From Argopecten irradians (taxonomy: Eukaryota > Mollusca > Bivalvia > Pectinida > Pectinidae), in the NCBI RefSeq assembly GCF_041381155.1, contig NC_091142.1, positions 43,622,747 through 43,686,746 of the forward strand: a stretch of 64,000 nt of DNA, read 5' to 3'. Shown here one piece after another: positions 12,291-26,400 of this stretch. Position numbers and translations under genes: made by a program. Positions within the stretch are counted from its first letter, which is position 1, and the number at the start of each line of letters is the position of its first letter. The notes beneath the pieces are model-generated. The model saw only the letters and a program-made list of their open reading frames with translations. It did not search any database and was not told where the DNA came from.

Positions 12291-12499
12291 CTGTGTTCCT
12301 GCAAATAGCTATAGCGGTAGCATTCAGAGCTAACTTTCCTTTTGGAGTTGCCTCCCTTTCCTGGTCTGTGCCCGTAGGAATCATCGCTGTTGTATTCTAT
12401 GGTATCACAGGCATTGTGATGATTATTGACCTTCTTCGTCTCATCTTTTATGGGGATACACAACGGACACATGTCAAGCAATCAGGAAACATTGGCTGA
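12291..12499 (+). CDS. Claudin/PMP22-like membrane protein, coding exon 3 (as sequenced)
   Basis: The exon continues helix 3 (VFLQIAIAVAF), the second extracellular loop (RANFPFGVASLSWS) and helix 4 (VPVGIIAVVFYGITGIVMII), then a cytoplasmic tail that stops at TGA 12497-12499. The three exons sum to 549 nt, encoding 182 residues. FGxSxSW-type sequence before helix 4 is typical of the superfamily. The tail as read is short and ends THVKQSGNIG. A one-base-shifted frame continues for 44 codons with a more convincing tail (next entry), so the GGGG run at 12452-12455 may contain one base too many. Confidence 0.85.
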
Positions 12500-12632
12500 T
12501 TCCATGTTTTATGGAAAGCGGGAGGGACTAGTTTTGGCTGATTCCATGTTTTATGGAAGGCGGGAGGGACAAGTTGTGGCGGTTTCTACGACAACGCCCT
12601 TAACACAGAACAGTGCAGAAACAATAGTGTAA
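12493..12632 (+). other. Probable true C-terminal tail in the shifted frame, with PDZ ligand
   Basis: In the frame one base later than exon 3 the sequence stays open to TAA at 12630-12632. It contains a 42-bp (14-codon) tandem duplication, LADSMFYGKREGLV then LADSMFYGRREGQV, with few differences, and ends in ETIV, which fits a class I PDZ-binding motif (T at -2, V at 0). Dropping one G from 12452-12455 would join this tail to helix 4, giving about 226 residues, a normal claudin length. In-frame duplication and the PDZ-type end favour this reading. It remains an inference: the frameshift could be real. Confidence 0.55.
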
Positions 12633-12636
12633 TAAA
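12631..12636 (+). promoter_or_regulatory. Candidate polyadenylation signal AATAAA
   Basis: AATAAA overlaps the stop codon of the shifted-frame tail by two bases and lies 132 bp past the as-read stop. A second AATAAA lies at about 12645. Either could serve the claudin-like transcript. Confidence 0.4.
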
Positions 12637-12639
12637 GCA

Positions 12640-14457
12640 GTTTCATTTGAGGATAATAAAAAACAGGGTTGCTTTTATAGCTATGGGGACAATGTCTGGC
12701 ATTTTACAATGATAAGCAAAAATATATGTCCCACTTTGTGTATAGTAGCTATATCTGGTGTACATTTAGCGATAAACACCTTTCTGCATGGAAAACAATA
12801 TACATAATACTACACCAGTGAGTGCTAAAGTACACAAATATGCTTACACATTGGATGCTATTGTGGATTCCTCTCAACTCAACATTTAAAGCATACAGAA
12901 CAGCTGAATAATGAATAGAACAGCTGAATAATAAATAGAGAATGTTGTTTTCTGATACGTCATCCTGCTTTTAGAAATAATACCAAAAGGCCTATATCTA
13001 CAGGTACAAATGTAAATAATGAATGTCTCAATACCAACGTAGGCAACAAGGAACTGGACCGAGTGAATAAGTACCTCTGTGTTAAGGCAGGGAGAAGGTA
13101 ATGCTTTTAGAAACAAATGAATACTGTCATTTTTACAAAATATGTTTATTAAAAAAATAATGATAAATAAATATTTGTTTCTGATATAGATCAACAATAA
13201 CATATAAAACTTGTCTATAAAATGTAGTCAAACACACAATCACTGGGAACAGTCAGCCATTTCTGTCAGCACAGTTGGGTAGATTCTGTTGTTAAAGCAC
13301 AATAAAATCCCATAGTGTCATTATACCCATAAGAAATCAGACTTTAAGTTCATTTAGTAATAACTCATCCTCCAATCTCAACCATTCTATAATACAGATA
13401 CAAAATAATGGCAATGTAACATGTACATAGAAGTAGCTGTTTGGAGATGCCAAGCTCAGCCAAGTCTCTTGAGATCCAGAACTTATATAATCAAAGATAT
13501 ATTTTATGAAAATGTTAAACATTTACAGGTAAACATTATTACATTCATTATTCTGGATAGAATAACTGTGTGTATGACTTAATATTTCAATAAATAGGAC
13601 TATTATACAACAGAAAGCACTGGTGACAGGGTCTATAATAAAGTGGAATAACTACTGGAGTATAATCACACACATTGTATAATAAGGAAATAAAACCCAA
13701 ACATCAGCTTTATTTTGACAGAACAGACAGTAGTGAAGGATATATGGACGATTCATACTGACCATGTGTATTTGATACTGCTAATTGTTTAAGCAATGTA
13801 CAGTATTGAAGTGAGTAATATCTAAGGGGCGACAACTGCCAGGTATAGTGAATAATTTATTTGACTTGGACTGATAGATTAAATTAAAAAAGAGAAAGAA
13901 AAATGCATGCATAAAACATTTTGACTAAATGTTGAATATACATCTATAATGTCTGGAAGGTTGGATGGATCACCTCTGCAAACCAACGTGTTGTATGTTC
14001 TACGAAGGTTCATTTGTTCATTAAAAAAATTGTTTGCAATAAAAAATGTGTATTTAAAAAGAATGCTTTGACTAAAGTAGTTTCTTAATACTGTTTTCAA
14101 AAAGAAAAAAACTTTGGAAGAGAGAAGGATATTTAAAAAAGAAAAAAAAAATCCTTGCATCCTCAATCCTGAGTTATCTATTATAATACAAATTACATTG
14201 TAGAGAAAAATGTAAACCTATTTTCGCTAAATTACAACATTTTGCGATTTCCATTTCCAAACATGTTCATGTGCTTTAACATTCACAGATTTAAATATAA
14301 AATGGAAATTCCTTTCAATGTGAATAATGTACCGAAGTAAATATTAATTCACAGAGATAAACTTTCTTTAAATCATTTGGGTTACATATTTTGTAAATTA
14401 AATGTGAAGGTAATTTGGTTTACAGTAACAAATATTGGAGCTAGTATCTACTATTAC
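12640..14457. other. Intergenic space between convergent genes, no gene seen
   Basis: AT-rich single-copy DNA with poly-A and poly-T runs. It lies beyond the plus-strand claudin-like gene and beyond the minus-strand CCDC62-like gene and could hold 3' UTR of either. A minus-strand open frame near 13879-14010 was considered as an exon and rejected (see rejected list). Confidence 0.5.
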
Positions 14458-17400
14458 ATTATATGTAGGAGGATATATATAACACATAGCAGGACAGTAA
14501 CAACTAATCAACAAGGGCAGGTAACTCTGTTAGGAGACAGCCAGGAGATGTAATGGTGTAGATTATATGTAGGAGGATATGACCAATGGTGGTACAGTAA
14601 CAACTAATCAACAAGGGCAGGTAACTCTGTTAGGAGACAGCCAGGAGATGTAATGGTGTAGATTATATGTAGGAGGATATGACCAATGGTGGTACAGTAA
14701 CAACTAATCAACAAGGGCAGGTAACTCTGTTAGGAGACAGCCAGGAGATGTAATGGTGTCATTATATGTAGGAGGATATGACCATTGGTGGTACAAGAAT
14801 AAACTAATCAACAAGGGCAGGTAACTCTGTTAGGAGACAGCCAGGAGATGTAATGGTGTAGATTATATGTAGGAGGATATGACCAATGGTGGTACAGTAA
14901 TAACTAATCAACAAGGGCAGGTAACTCTGTTAGGAGACAGCCAGGAGATGTAATGGTGTAGATTATATGTAGGAGGATATGACCAATGGTGGTACAGTAA
15001 TAACTAATCAACAAGGGCAGGTAACTCTGTTAGGTGACAGCCAGGAGATGTAATGGTGTAGATTATATGTAGGAGGATATGACCAATGGTGGTACAGTAA
15101 AAACTAATCAACAAGGGCAGGTAACTCTGTTAGGTGACAGCCAGGAGATGTAATGGTGTAGATTAGAATATGTAGGAGGATATGACCAATGGTGGTACAG
15201 TAATAACTAATCAACAAGGGCAGGTAACTCTGTTAGGAGACAGCCAGGAGATGTAATGGTGTAGATTATATGTAGGAGGATATGACCAATGGTGGTACAG
15301 TAATAACTAATCAACAAGGGCAGGTAACTCTGTTAGGAGACAGCCAGGAGATGTAATGGTGTAGATTATATGTAGGAGGATATCACCAATGGTGGTACAG
15401 TAAAAACTAATCAACAAGGGCAGGTAACTCTGTTAGGTGACAGCCAGGAGATGTAATGGTGTAGATTATATGTAGGAGGATATGACCAATGGTGGTACAG
15501 TAATAACTAATCAACAAGGGCAGGTAACTCTGTTAGGTGACAGCCAGGAGATGTAATGGTGTAGATTATGTGTAGGAGGATATAAGCAATGGTGGTACTT
15601 TAACAACTAATCAACAAGGGCAGGTAACTCTGTTAGGAGACAGCCAGGAGATGTAATGGTGTAGATTATATGTAGAAGGATATGACCAATGGTGGTACAG
15701 TAATAACTAATCAACAAGGGCAGGTAACTCTGTTAGGAGACAGCCAGGAGATGTAATGGTGTAGATTATATGTAGGAGGAGGATATGACCAATGGTGGTA
15801 CAGTATTAACTAATCAACAAGGGCAGGTAACTCTGTTAGGAGACAGCCAGGGGATGTAATGGTGTCATTATATGTAGGAGGATATGACCAATGGTGGTAC
15901 AGTAATAAAACTAATCAACAAGGGCAGGTAACTCTGTTAGGTGACAGCCAGGAGATGTAATGGTGTAGATTATATGTAGGAGGATATGACCAATGGTGGT
16001 ACAGTAATAACTAATCAACAAGGGCAGGTAACTCTGTTAGGAGACAGCCAGGAGATGTAATGGTGTAGATTATATGTAGGAGGATATGACCAATGGTGGT
16101 ACAGTAACAACTAATCAACAAGGGCAGGTAACTCTGTTAGGAGACAGCCAGGAGATGTAATGGTGTAGATTATATGTAGGAGGATATGACCAATGGTGGT
16201 ACAGTAATAACTAATCAACAAGGGCAGGTAACTCTGTTAGGAGACAGCCAGGAGATGTAATGGTGTAGATTATATGTAGGAGGATATGACCAATGGTGGT
16301 ACAGTAATAACTAATCAACAAGGGCAGGTAACTCTGTTAGGAGACAGCCAGGAGATGTAATGGTGTAGATTATATGTAGGAGGATATGACCAATGGTGGT
16401 ACAGTAATAACTAATCAACAAGGGCAGGTAACTCTGTTAGGAGACAGCCAGGAGATGTAATGGTGTAGATTATATGTAGGAGGATATGACCAATGGTGGT
16501 ACAGTAATAACTAATCAACAAGGGCAGGTAACTCTGTTAGGAGACAGCCAGGAGATGTAATGGTGTAGATTATATGTAGGAGGATATGACCAATGGTGGT
16601 ACAGTAATAACTAATCAACAAGGGCAGGTAACTCTGTTAGGAGACAGCCAGGAGATGTAATGGTGTAGATTATATGTAGGAGGATATGACCAATGGTGGT
16701 ACAGTAATAACTAATCAACAAGGGCAGGTAACTCTGTTAGGAGATCAGCCAGGAGATGTAATGGTGTAGATTATATATGTAGGAGGATATGACCAATGGT
16801 GGTACAGTAACAAACTAATCAACAAGGGCAGGTAACTCTGTTAGGAGACAGCCAGGAGATGTAATGGTGGTGTAGATTATATGTAGGAGGATATGACCAA
16901 TGGTGGTACAGTAATAACTAATCAACAAGGGCAGGTAACTCTGTTAGGAGACAGCCAGGAGATGTAATGGTGTAGATTATATGTAGAAAAGGATATGACC
17001 AATGGTGGTACAGTAACAACTAATCAACAAGGGCAGGTAACTCATGGTTAGGAGACAGCCAGGAGATGTAATGGTGTAGATTATATGTAGGAGGATATGA
17101 CCAATGGTGGTACAGTAATAAACTAATCAACAAGGGCAGGTAACTCTGTTAGGAGACAGCCAGGAGATGTAATGGTGTAGATTATATGTAGGTACAGGAT
17201 ATAAAACAATGGTACTCCTGTATTACCAGGATGATGTAAATGTACGATTATATTTAGGAGGAAATGACCAATGGTGGTACAGTAACAACTCAATCAACAA
17301 GGGCACGGTAACTCTGTTAGGGAGACAGCCAATGGTGTCATTATACTATGTAGGAGGATATGACCAAAGGGTGGTCAACAGTAACAACTAATCAACAAGG

Positions 17401-20400
17401 GCAGGTAACTCTGTTAGGAGACAGCCAGGGGATGTAATGGTGTAGATTTATATGTAGGAGGATATGACCAATGGTGGTACAGTAATAACTAATCAACAAG
17501 GGCAGGTAACTCTGTTAGGAGACAGCCAGGAGATTGTAATGGTGTAGATTATATGTAGTTAAAGGATATGACCAATGGTGGTACAGTAAACAACTAATCA
17601 ACAAGGGCAGGTAACCTCTGTTAGGAGACAGCCAGGAGATGTAATGGTGTAGATTATGTTAGGAGGGATATGACCAATGGTGGTAACAGTAACAAACTAA
17701 TCAACAAGGGCAGGTAACTCTGTTAGGAGACAGCCAGGAGATGTAATGGTGTAGATTATATGTAGGAGGATATGACCAATGGTGGTACAGTAATTAACTA
17801 ATCAACAAGGGCAGGTAACTCTGTTAGGAGACAGCCATGGAGATGTAATGGTGTAGATTATATGTAGGAGGATATGACCAATGGTGGTACAGTAACAAAA
17901 ACTAATCAACAAGGGCAGGTAACTCTGTTAGGAGACAGCCAGGAGATGTAATGGTGTAGATTATATGTAGGAGGATATGACCAATGGTGGTACAGTAAAA
18001 CTAATCAACAAGGGCAGGTAACTCTGTTAGGAGACAGCCAGGAGATGTAATGGTGTAGATTATATGTAGGAGGATATGACCAATGGTGGTACAGTAATAA
18101 CTAATCAACAAGGGCAGGTAACTCTGTTAGGAGACAGCCAGGAGATGTAATGGTGTAGATTATATGTAGGAGGATATGACCAATGGTGGTACAGTAACAA
18201 CTAATCAACAAGGGCAGGTAACTCTGTTAGGAGACAGCCAGGGGATGTAATGGTGTCATTATATGTAGGAGGATATGACCAATGGTGGTACAGTAAAAAC
18301 TAATCAACAAGGGCAGGTAACTCTGTTAGGTGACAGCCAGGAGATGTAATGGTGTAGATTATATGTAGGAGGATATGACCAATGGTGGTACAGTAAAAAC
18401 TAATCAACAAGGGCAGGTAACTCTGTTAGGAGACAGCCAGGAGATGTAATGGTGTAGATTATATGTAGGAGGATATGCAACCAATGGTGGTACAGTAAAA
18501 ACTAATCAACAAGGGCAGGTAAACTCTGTTAGGTGACAGCCAGGAGATGTAATGGTGTAGATTATATGTAGGAGGATATAACCAATGGTGGTACAGTAAT
18601 TAACTAATCAACAAGGGCAGGTAACTCTGTTAGGAGACAGCCAGGAGATGTAATGGTGTAGATTATATGTAGGAGGATATGACCAATGGTGGTACAGTAA
18701 CAACTAATCAACAAGGGCAGGTAACTCTGTTAGGAGACAGCCAGGAGATGTAATGGTGTAGATTATATGTAGGAGGATATGACCAATGGTGGTACAGTAA
18801 AAACTAATCAACAAGGGCAGGTAACTCTGTTAGGAGACAGCCAGGAGATGTAATGGTGTAGATTATATGTAGGAGGATATGACCAATGGTGGTACAGTAA
18901 AAACTATCAACAAGGGCAGGTAACTCTGTTAGGAGACAGCCAGGAGATGTAATGGTGTAGATTATATGTAGGAGGATATGACCAATGGTGGTACAGTAAC
19001 AAACTAATCAACAAGGGCAGGTAACTCTGTTAGGAGACAGCCAGGAGATGTAATGGTGTAGATTATATGTAGGAGGATATGACCAATGGTGGTACAGTAA
19101 TAACTAATCAACAAGGGCAGGTAACTCTGTTAGGAGACAGCCAGGAGATGTAATGGTGTAGATTATATGTAGGAAGGATATGACCAATGGTGGTACAGTA
19201 AAATTAACTAATCAACAAGGGCAGGTAACTCTGTTAGGAGACAGCCAGGGAGATGTAATGGTGTAGACATTATATGTAGGAGGATATGACCAATGGTGGT
19301 ACAGTAATAACTAATCAACAAGGGCAGGTAACTCTGTTAGGAGACAGCCAGGAGATGTAATGGTGTAGATTATATGTAGGAGGATATGACCAATGGTGGT
19401 AACAGTAAAAAACTAATCAACAAGGGCAGGTAACTCTGTTAGGAGACAGCCAGGAGATGTAATGGTGTAGATTATATGTAGGAGGATATGACCAAATGGT
19501 GGTACAGTAAATGTAATGGTATGTAACTAATCAACAAGGGCAGGTAACTCTGTTAGGAGACAGCCAGGAGATGTAATGGTGTAGATTATATGTAGGAGGA
19601 TATGACCAATGGTGGTACAGTAAAACTAATCAACAAGGGCAGGTAACTCTGTTAGGAGTGACAGCCAGGTAGATGTAATGGTGTAGATTATATGGTAGGA
19701 GGATATGACCAATGGTGGTACAGTAAAAACTAATCAACAAGGGCAGGTAACTCTGTTAGGAGACAGCCAGGAGATGTAATGGTGTAGATTATATGTAGGA
19801 GGATATGACCAATGGTGGTACAGTAATAACTAATCAACAAGGGCAGGTAACTCTGTTAGGAGACAGCCAGGGGATGTAATGGTGTCATTATATGTAGGAG
19901 GATATGACCAATGGTGGTACAGTAAAAACTAATCAACAAGGGCAGGTAACTCTGTTAGGAGACAGCCAGGAGATGTAATGGTGTAGATTATATGTAGGAG
20001 GATATGACCAATGGTGGTACAGTAACAAACTAATCAACAAGGGCAGGTAACTCTGTTAGGAGACAGCCAGGAGATGTAATGGTGTAGATTATATGTAGGA
20101 GGATATGACCAATGGTGGTACAGTAAAAACTAATCAACAAGGGCAGGTAACTCTGTTAGGAGACAGCCAGGAGATGTAATGGTGTAGATTATATGTAGGA
20201 GGATATGACCAATGGTGGTACAGTAATAACTAATCAACAAGGGCAGGTAACTCTGTTAGGTGACAGCCAGGAGATGTAATGGTGTAGATTATATGTAGGA
20301 GGATATGACCAATGGTGGTACAGTAACAACTAATCAACAAGGGCAGGTAACTCTGTTAGGAGACAGCCAGGAGATGTAATGGTGTAGATTATAGTGTAGG

Positions 20401-22911
20401 AAGGATATGACCAATGGTGGTACAGTAATAACTAATCAACAAGGGCAGGTAACTCTGTTAGGAGACAGCCAGGAGATGTAATGGTGTAGATTATGTTGTA
20501 GGAGGATATGACCAATGGTGGTACAGTAATAACTAATCAACAAGGGCAGGTAACTCTGTTAGGAGACAGCCAGGAGATGTAATGGTGTAGATATATGTAG
20601 GAGGATATGACCAATGGTGGTACAGTAATAAACTAATCAACAAGGGCAGGTAACTCTGTTAGGTGACAGCCAGGAGATGTAATGGTGTAGATTATATGTA
20701 GGAGGATATGACCAATGGTGGTACAGTAATAAAACTAATCAACAAGGGCAGGTAACTCTGTTAGGTGACAGCCAGGAGATGTAATGGTGTAGATTATATG
20801 TAGGAGGATATGACCAATGGTGGTACAGTAATAAACTAATCAACAAGGGCAGGTAACTCTGTTAGGTGACAGCCAGGAGATGTAATGGTGTAGATTATAT
20901 GTAGGAGGATATAGACCAATGGTAAGGTACAGTAATAAACTAATCAACAAGGGCAGGTAACTCTGTTAGGAGACAGCCAGGAGATGTAATGGTGTAGATT
21001 ATATGTAGGAGGATATGACCAATGGTGTGGTACAGTAATAACTAATCAACAAGGGCAGGTAACTCTGTTAGGAGACAGCCAGGAGAGATGTAATGGTGTA
21101 GATTATGTGTAGGAGGATATGACCAATGGTGGTACAGTAAAATAACTAATCAACAAGGGCAGGTAACTCTGTTAGGAGACAGCCAGGAGATGTAATGGTG
21201 TAGATTATATGTAGGAGGATATGACCAATGGTGGTACAGTAACAACTAATCAACAAGGGCAGGTAACTCTGTTAGGAGGACAGCCAGGAGATGTAATGGT
21301 GTAGATTATATGTAGGAGGATATGACCAATGGTGGTACAGTAAAAACTAAATCAACAAGGGCAGGTAACTCTGTTAGGAGACAGCCAGGAGATGTAATGG
21401 TGTAGATTATATGTAGGAGGATATGACCAATGGTGGTACAGTAAAAACTAATCAACAAGGGCAGGTAACTCTGTTAGGAGACAGCCAGGAGATGTAATGG
21501 TGTAGATTATATGTAGGAGGATATGACCAATGGTGGTACAGTAATAACTAATCAACAAGGGCAGGTAACTCTGTTAGGAGACAGCCAGGGGATGTAATGG
21601 TGTCATTATATGTAGGAGGATATGACCAATGGTGGTACAGTATTAACTAATCAACAAGGGCAGGTAACTCTGTTAGGAGACAGCCAGGAGATGTAATGGT
21701 GTAGATTATATGTAGGAGGATATGACCAATGGTGGTACAGTAAAAACTAATCAACAAGGGCAGGTAACTCTGTTAGGTGACAGCCAGGAGATGTAATGGT
21801 GTAGATTATATGTAGGAGGATATGACCAATGGTGGTACAGTAACAACTAATCAACAAGGGCAGGTAACTCTGTTAGGAGACAGCCAGGAGATGTAATGGT
21901 GTAGATTATATGTAGGAGGATATGACCAATGGTGGTACAGTAAAAACTAATCAACAAGGGCAGGTAACTCTGTTAGGTGACAGCCAGGAGATGTAATGGT
22001 GTAGATTATATGTAGGAGGATATGACCAATGGTGGTACAGTAACAACTAATCAACAAGGGCAGGTAACTCTGTTAGGAGACAGCCAGGAGATGTAATGGT
22101 GTAGATTATATGTAGGAGGATATGACCAATGGTGGTACAGTAAAAACTAATCAACAAGGGCAGGTAACTCTGTTAGGTGACAGCCAGGAGATGTAATGGT
22201 GTAGATTATATGTAGGAGGATATGACCAATGGTGGTACAGTAAAAACTAATCAACAAGGGCAGGTAACTCTGTTAGGAGACAGCCAGGAGATGTAATGGT
22301 GTAGATTATATGTAGGAGGATATGACCAATGGTGGTACAGTAAAAACTAATCAACAAGGGCAGGTAACTCTGTTAGGTGACAGCCAGGAGATGTAATGGT
22401 GTAGATTATATGTAGGAGGATATGACCAATGGTGGTACAGTAAAAACTAATCAACAAGGGCAGGTAACTCTGTTAGGAGACAGCCAGGAGATGTAATGGT
22501 GTAGATTATATGTAGGAGGATATGACCAATGGTGGTACAGTAAAAACTAATCAACAAGGGCAGTAACTCTGTTAGGAGACAGCCAGGGGATGTAATGGTG
22601 TAGATTATATGTAGGAGGATATGACCAATGGTGGTTACAGTAAAAACTAATCAACAAGGGCAGGTAACTCTGTTAGGAGACAGCCAGGAGATGTAATGGT
22701 GTAGATTATATGTAGGAGGATATGACCAATGGTGGTACAGTAAAAACTAATCAACAAGGGCAGGTAACTCTGTTAGGAGACAGCCAGGAGATGTAATGGT
22801 GTAGATTATATGTAGGGAGGATATGACCAATGGTGGTACAGTACAAAACTAATCAACAAGGGCAGGTTACTCTGTTAGGAGACAGCCAGGAGATGTAATG
22901 GTGTAGATTAT
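14458..22911. repeat. 100-bp tandem array beginning at the CCDC62-like stop codon (array A2)
   Basis: On the plus strand the unit includes TATATGTAGGAGGATATGAC, CAATGGTGGTACAG, AACTAATCAACAAGGGCAGG and TAACTCTGTTAGGAGACAGC. A 100-bp period is read directly (TATATGTAGG at 16071 and 16171), giving about 84 copies. Variants include GGTGACAG for GGAGACAG and CATTATATG for GATTATATG; 17160-17400 is more degenerate. The right end merges with the last exon of the minus-strand gene: TATAATCTACACC on the minus strand is shared by the exon end and the units. The array therefore lies in that gene's 3' UTR or terminator region. Confidence 0.97.
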
Positions 22912-22958
22912 AAACTGTGTTGCTGTCCTTCCTCAAGGTCTTCTACATTGGATGGATC
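22908..22958 (-). CDS. CCDC62: CCDC62-like protein, terminal coding exon
   Basis: On the minus strand a TATTTAGTTTCAG acceptor is followed by 16 codons, DPSNVEDLEEGQQHSL, and TAA (22910-22908), starting in phase 0 as required by the previous exon. The final bases and the stop coincide with the edge of the 100-bp array, so the C-terminus may have been reshaped or truncated by it. No GT donor fits within the exon, supporting it as terminal. Confidence 0.65.
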   Translation of the reverse strand, partial: DPSNVEDLEEGQQHSL

Positions 22959-23480
22959 CTGAAACTAAATACCGTCATATCAATATAAAATCTCTTTTAA
23001 GGTATAAATAGTTTTATTTTTAAAGCAAAAACAATGGGCCTAAACGGTCATCTGACTATTGGCACAATACAACACCTCAAAAAATATAGAAGTTACAAAC
23101 AATTAAACAATTAATACAAACAACTCTTTTAATAAAAGAAGTTGAGGTTCTGATATATTTGATGTATTAGACCATGAACAAAGGTCTTTGATCCCCATCA
23201 TGCTACAAGTCCAATATCACATCTCTAGGCCTCCAAGTTATTCACAAGAAGTTGTTTAAATATTTTAGCCTATTTGAACTCTGTGACCTTGAGTAAAGAT
23301 CAAGGTCAATCATTTGAACAAATTTGGTAGCCCTTCATCCCAGCATGTCACAGGCCCAATATCAGGTGTCTATATAGGCCTCTTAGTTATTCACTAGAAA
23401 GTGCTTAAAGATTTTGGCTTATTTGACCCCTGTGACCTTGAATAAAGGTCAAAGTCATTAATTTGAACAAATCGAACAAT
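22959..23480 (-). other. Intron of the CCDC62-like gene, single-copy part
   Basis: AT-rich intron sequence between the terminal exon and array A3. It contains two diverged copies of a motif around CTGTGACCTTGAGTAAAGAT (about 23281 and 23431), spaced about 150 bp, an apparent old tandem duplication. No exon is seen. Confidence 0.6.
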
Positions 23481-26400
23481 GTACATTGTACCTGTTCTGA
23501 TGTACATGTAGGTTATATATGTACTTGTCCTGATGTAGATGTAGGTTTGTAGGTTATATATGTACCTGTTCTGATGTAGATGTAGGTTATATATGTACCT
23601 GTTCTGATGTAGATGTAGGTTATATATGTACCTGTTCTGATGTAGGTATGTAGGTTATATATGTACCTGTTCTGATGTAGATGTAGGTTTGTAGGTTATA
23701 TATGTACCTGTTCTGATGTAGATGTAGGTTATATATGTACCTGTTCTGATGTAGATGTAGGTTTGTAGGTTATATATGTACCTGTTCTGATGTAGGATGT
23801 AGGTTATATATGTACCTGTTCTGATGTAGATGTAGGTTATATATGTACCTGTTCTGATGTAGGTTTGTAGGTTATATATGTACCTGTTCTGATGTAGATG
23901 TAGGTTATATATGTACCTCTTCTGATGCAGATGTAGATGTAGGTTATATATGTACCTGTTCTGATGAAGATGTAGGTTTGTAGGTTATATATGTACCTGT
24001 TCTGATGTAAGTTTGTAGGTTATATATGTACCTGTTCTGATGTAGGTTTGTAGGTATATATATGTACCTGTTCTGATGTAGGTTTGTAGGTTATATATGT
24101 ACCTGTTCTGATGTAGATGTAGGTTATATATGTACCTGTTCTGATGTAGGTTTGTAGGTTATATATGTACCTGTTCTGATGTAGGTTTGTAGGTTATATA
24201 TGTACCTGTTCTGATGTAGATGTAGGTTATATATGTACCTGTTCTGATGTAGATGTAGGTTATATATGTACCTGTTCTGATGCAGATGTAGATGTAGGTT
24301 ATATATGTACCTGTTCTGATGTAGATGTAGGTTTGTAGGTTATATATGTACCTGTTCTGATGTAGGTTTGTAGGTTATATATGTACCTGTTCTGATGTAG
24401 GTTTGTAGGTTATATATGTACCTGTTCTGATGTAGGTTTGTAGGTTATATATGTACCTGTTCTGATGTAGGTATGTAGGTTATATATGTACCTGTTCTGA
24501 TGTAGATGTAGGTTATATATGTACCTGTTCTGATGTAGATGTAGGTTTGTAGGTTATATATGTACCTCTTCTGTGTAGGTATGTAGGTTATATATGTACC
24601 TGTTCTGATGTAGATGTAGGTTATATATGTACCTGTTCTGATGTAGATGTAGGTTTGTAGGTTATATATGTACCTGTTCTGATGTAGATGTAGGTTATAT
24701 ATGTACCTGGTTCTGATGTAGATGTAGGTTGTAGGTTATATATGTACCTACCTGATGTAGGTATAGTAGGTTATAATATGTACCTGTCTTCTGATGTAGG
24801 TATGTAGGTTATATATATGTACCTGTTCTGATGTAGATGTATGTAGGTTATATATGTACCTGTTCTGATGTAGATGTAGGTTATATATGTACCTGTTCTG
24901 ATGTAGATGTAGGTTATATATGTACCTGTTCTGATGTAGATGTAGGTTATATATGTACCTGTTCTGATGCAGATGTAGATGTAGGTTATATATGTACCTG
25001 TTCTGATGTAGATGTAGGTTATATATGTACCTGTTCTGATGTAGATGTAGGTTATATATGTACCTGTTCTGATGTAGATGTAGGTTATATATGTACCTGT
25101 TCTGATGTAGGTTTGTAGGTTATATATGTACCTGTTCTGATGTAGATGTAGTTTGTAGGTTATATATGTACCTGTTCTGATGTAGATGTAGGTTACTATA
25201 TGTACCTGTTCTGATGTAGATGTAGGTTATATATGTACCTGTTGTACCTGTTCTGATCTAGATGTAGGTTTATATATGTACCTGTTCTGATGTAGATGTA
25301 GATGTAGGTTATATATGTACCTGTTCTGATGTAGGTATGTAGGTTATATATGTACCTGTTCTGATGTAGATGTAGGTTATATATGTACCTGTTCTGATGT
25401 AGGTTTGTAGGTTATATATGTACCTGTTCTGATGTAGATGTAGGTTATATATGTACCTGTTCTGATGTAGATGTAGATGTAGGTTATATATGTACCTGTT
25501 CTGATGTAGATGTAGGTTTGTAGGTTATATATGTACCTGTTCTGATGTAGGTTTGTAGGTTATATATGTACCTGTTCTGATCTAGATGTAGGTTATATAT
25601 GTACCTGTTCTGATGTAGATGTAGATGTAGGTTATATATGTACCTGTTCTGATGTAGATGTAGGTTATATATGTACCTGTTCTGATGTAGATGTAGGTTT
25701 GTAGGTTATATATGTACCTGTTCTGATGTAGGTTTGTAGGTTATATATGTACCTGTTCTGATGTAGATGTAGGTTTATATATGTACCCTGTTCTGATGTA
25801 GGTTTGTAGGTTAGTTATGTACCTGTACTTATGTTGTGATGTAGATGTAGGTTTGTAGGTTATATATGTACCTGTTCTATGATGTAGATTGTAGGTTATT
25901 ATATGTACCTGTTCTGATGTAGGTTTGTAGGTTATATATGTACCTGTTCTGATGTAGGTTTGTAGGTTATATATGTACCTGTTCTGATGATAGATGTAGG
26001 TTTTGTAGGTTATATATGTACCTGTTCTGATGTAGATGTAGGTTTGTAGGTTATATATGTACCTGTTCTGATGTAGATGTAGGTTATATATGTACCTGTT
26101 CTGATGTAGGTTTGTAGGTTATATATGTACCTGTTCTGATGTAGGTTTGTAGGTTATATATGTACCTGTTCTGATGTAGATGTAGGTTTGTAGGTTATAT
26201 ATGTACCTGTTCTGATGTAGATGTAGGTTATATATGTACCTGTTCTGATGTAGGTTTGTAGGTTATATATGTACCTGTTCTGATGTAGATGTAGGTTTAT
26301 ATATGTACCTGTTCTGATGTAGTTTGTAGGTTATATATGTACCTGTTCTGAGGGTAGTAGTAAGTAGGTTTGTAGGTTATATTTATGTACACTGTTCTGA

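Noticed and set aside
13879-14010. Minus-strand frame with GDPSNLPDIIDVYS after an acceptor-like GTTTGCAG, as a further CCDC62 exon
   Set aside because: The acceptor would give the wrong phase for exon 11, and similarity to DPSNVED of the terminal exon rests on a short shared GGATGGATC word.
14458-22911. Plus-strand GGGCAG then GTAACT in every 100-bp unit as repeated donors
   Set aside because: No plus-strand gene is seen to use them; the claudin-like gene ends before 12640.
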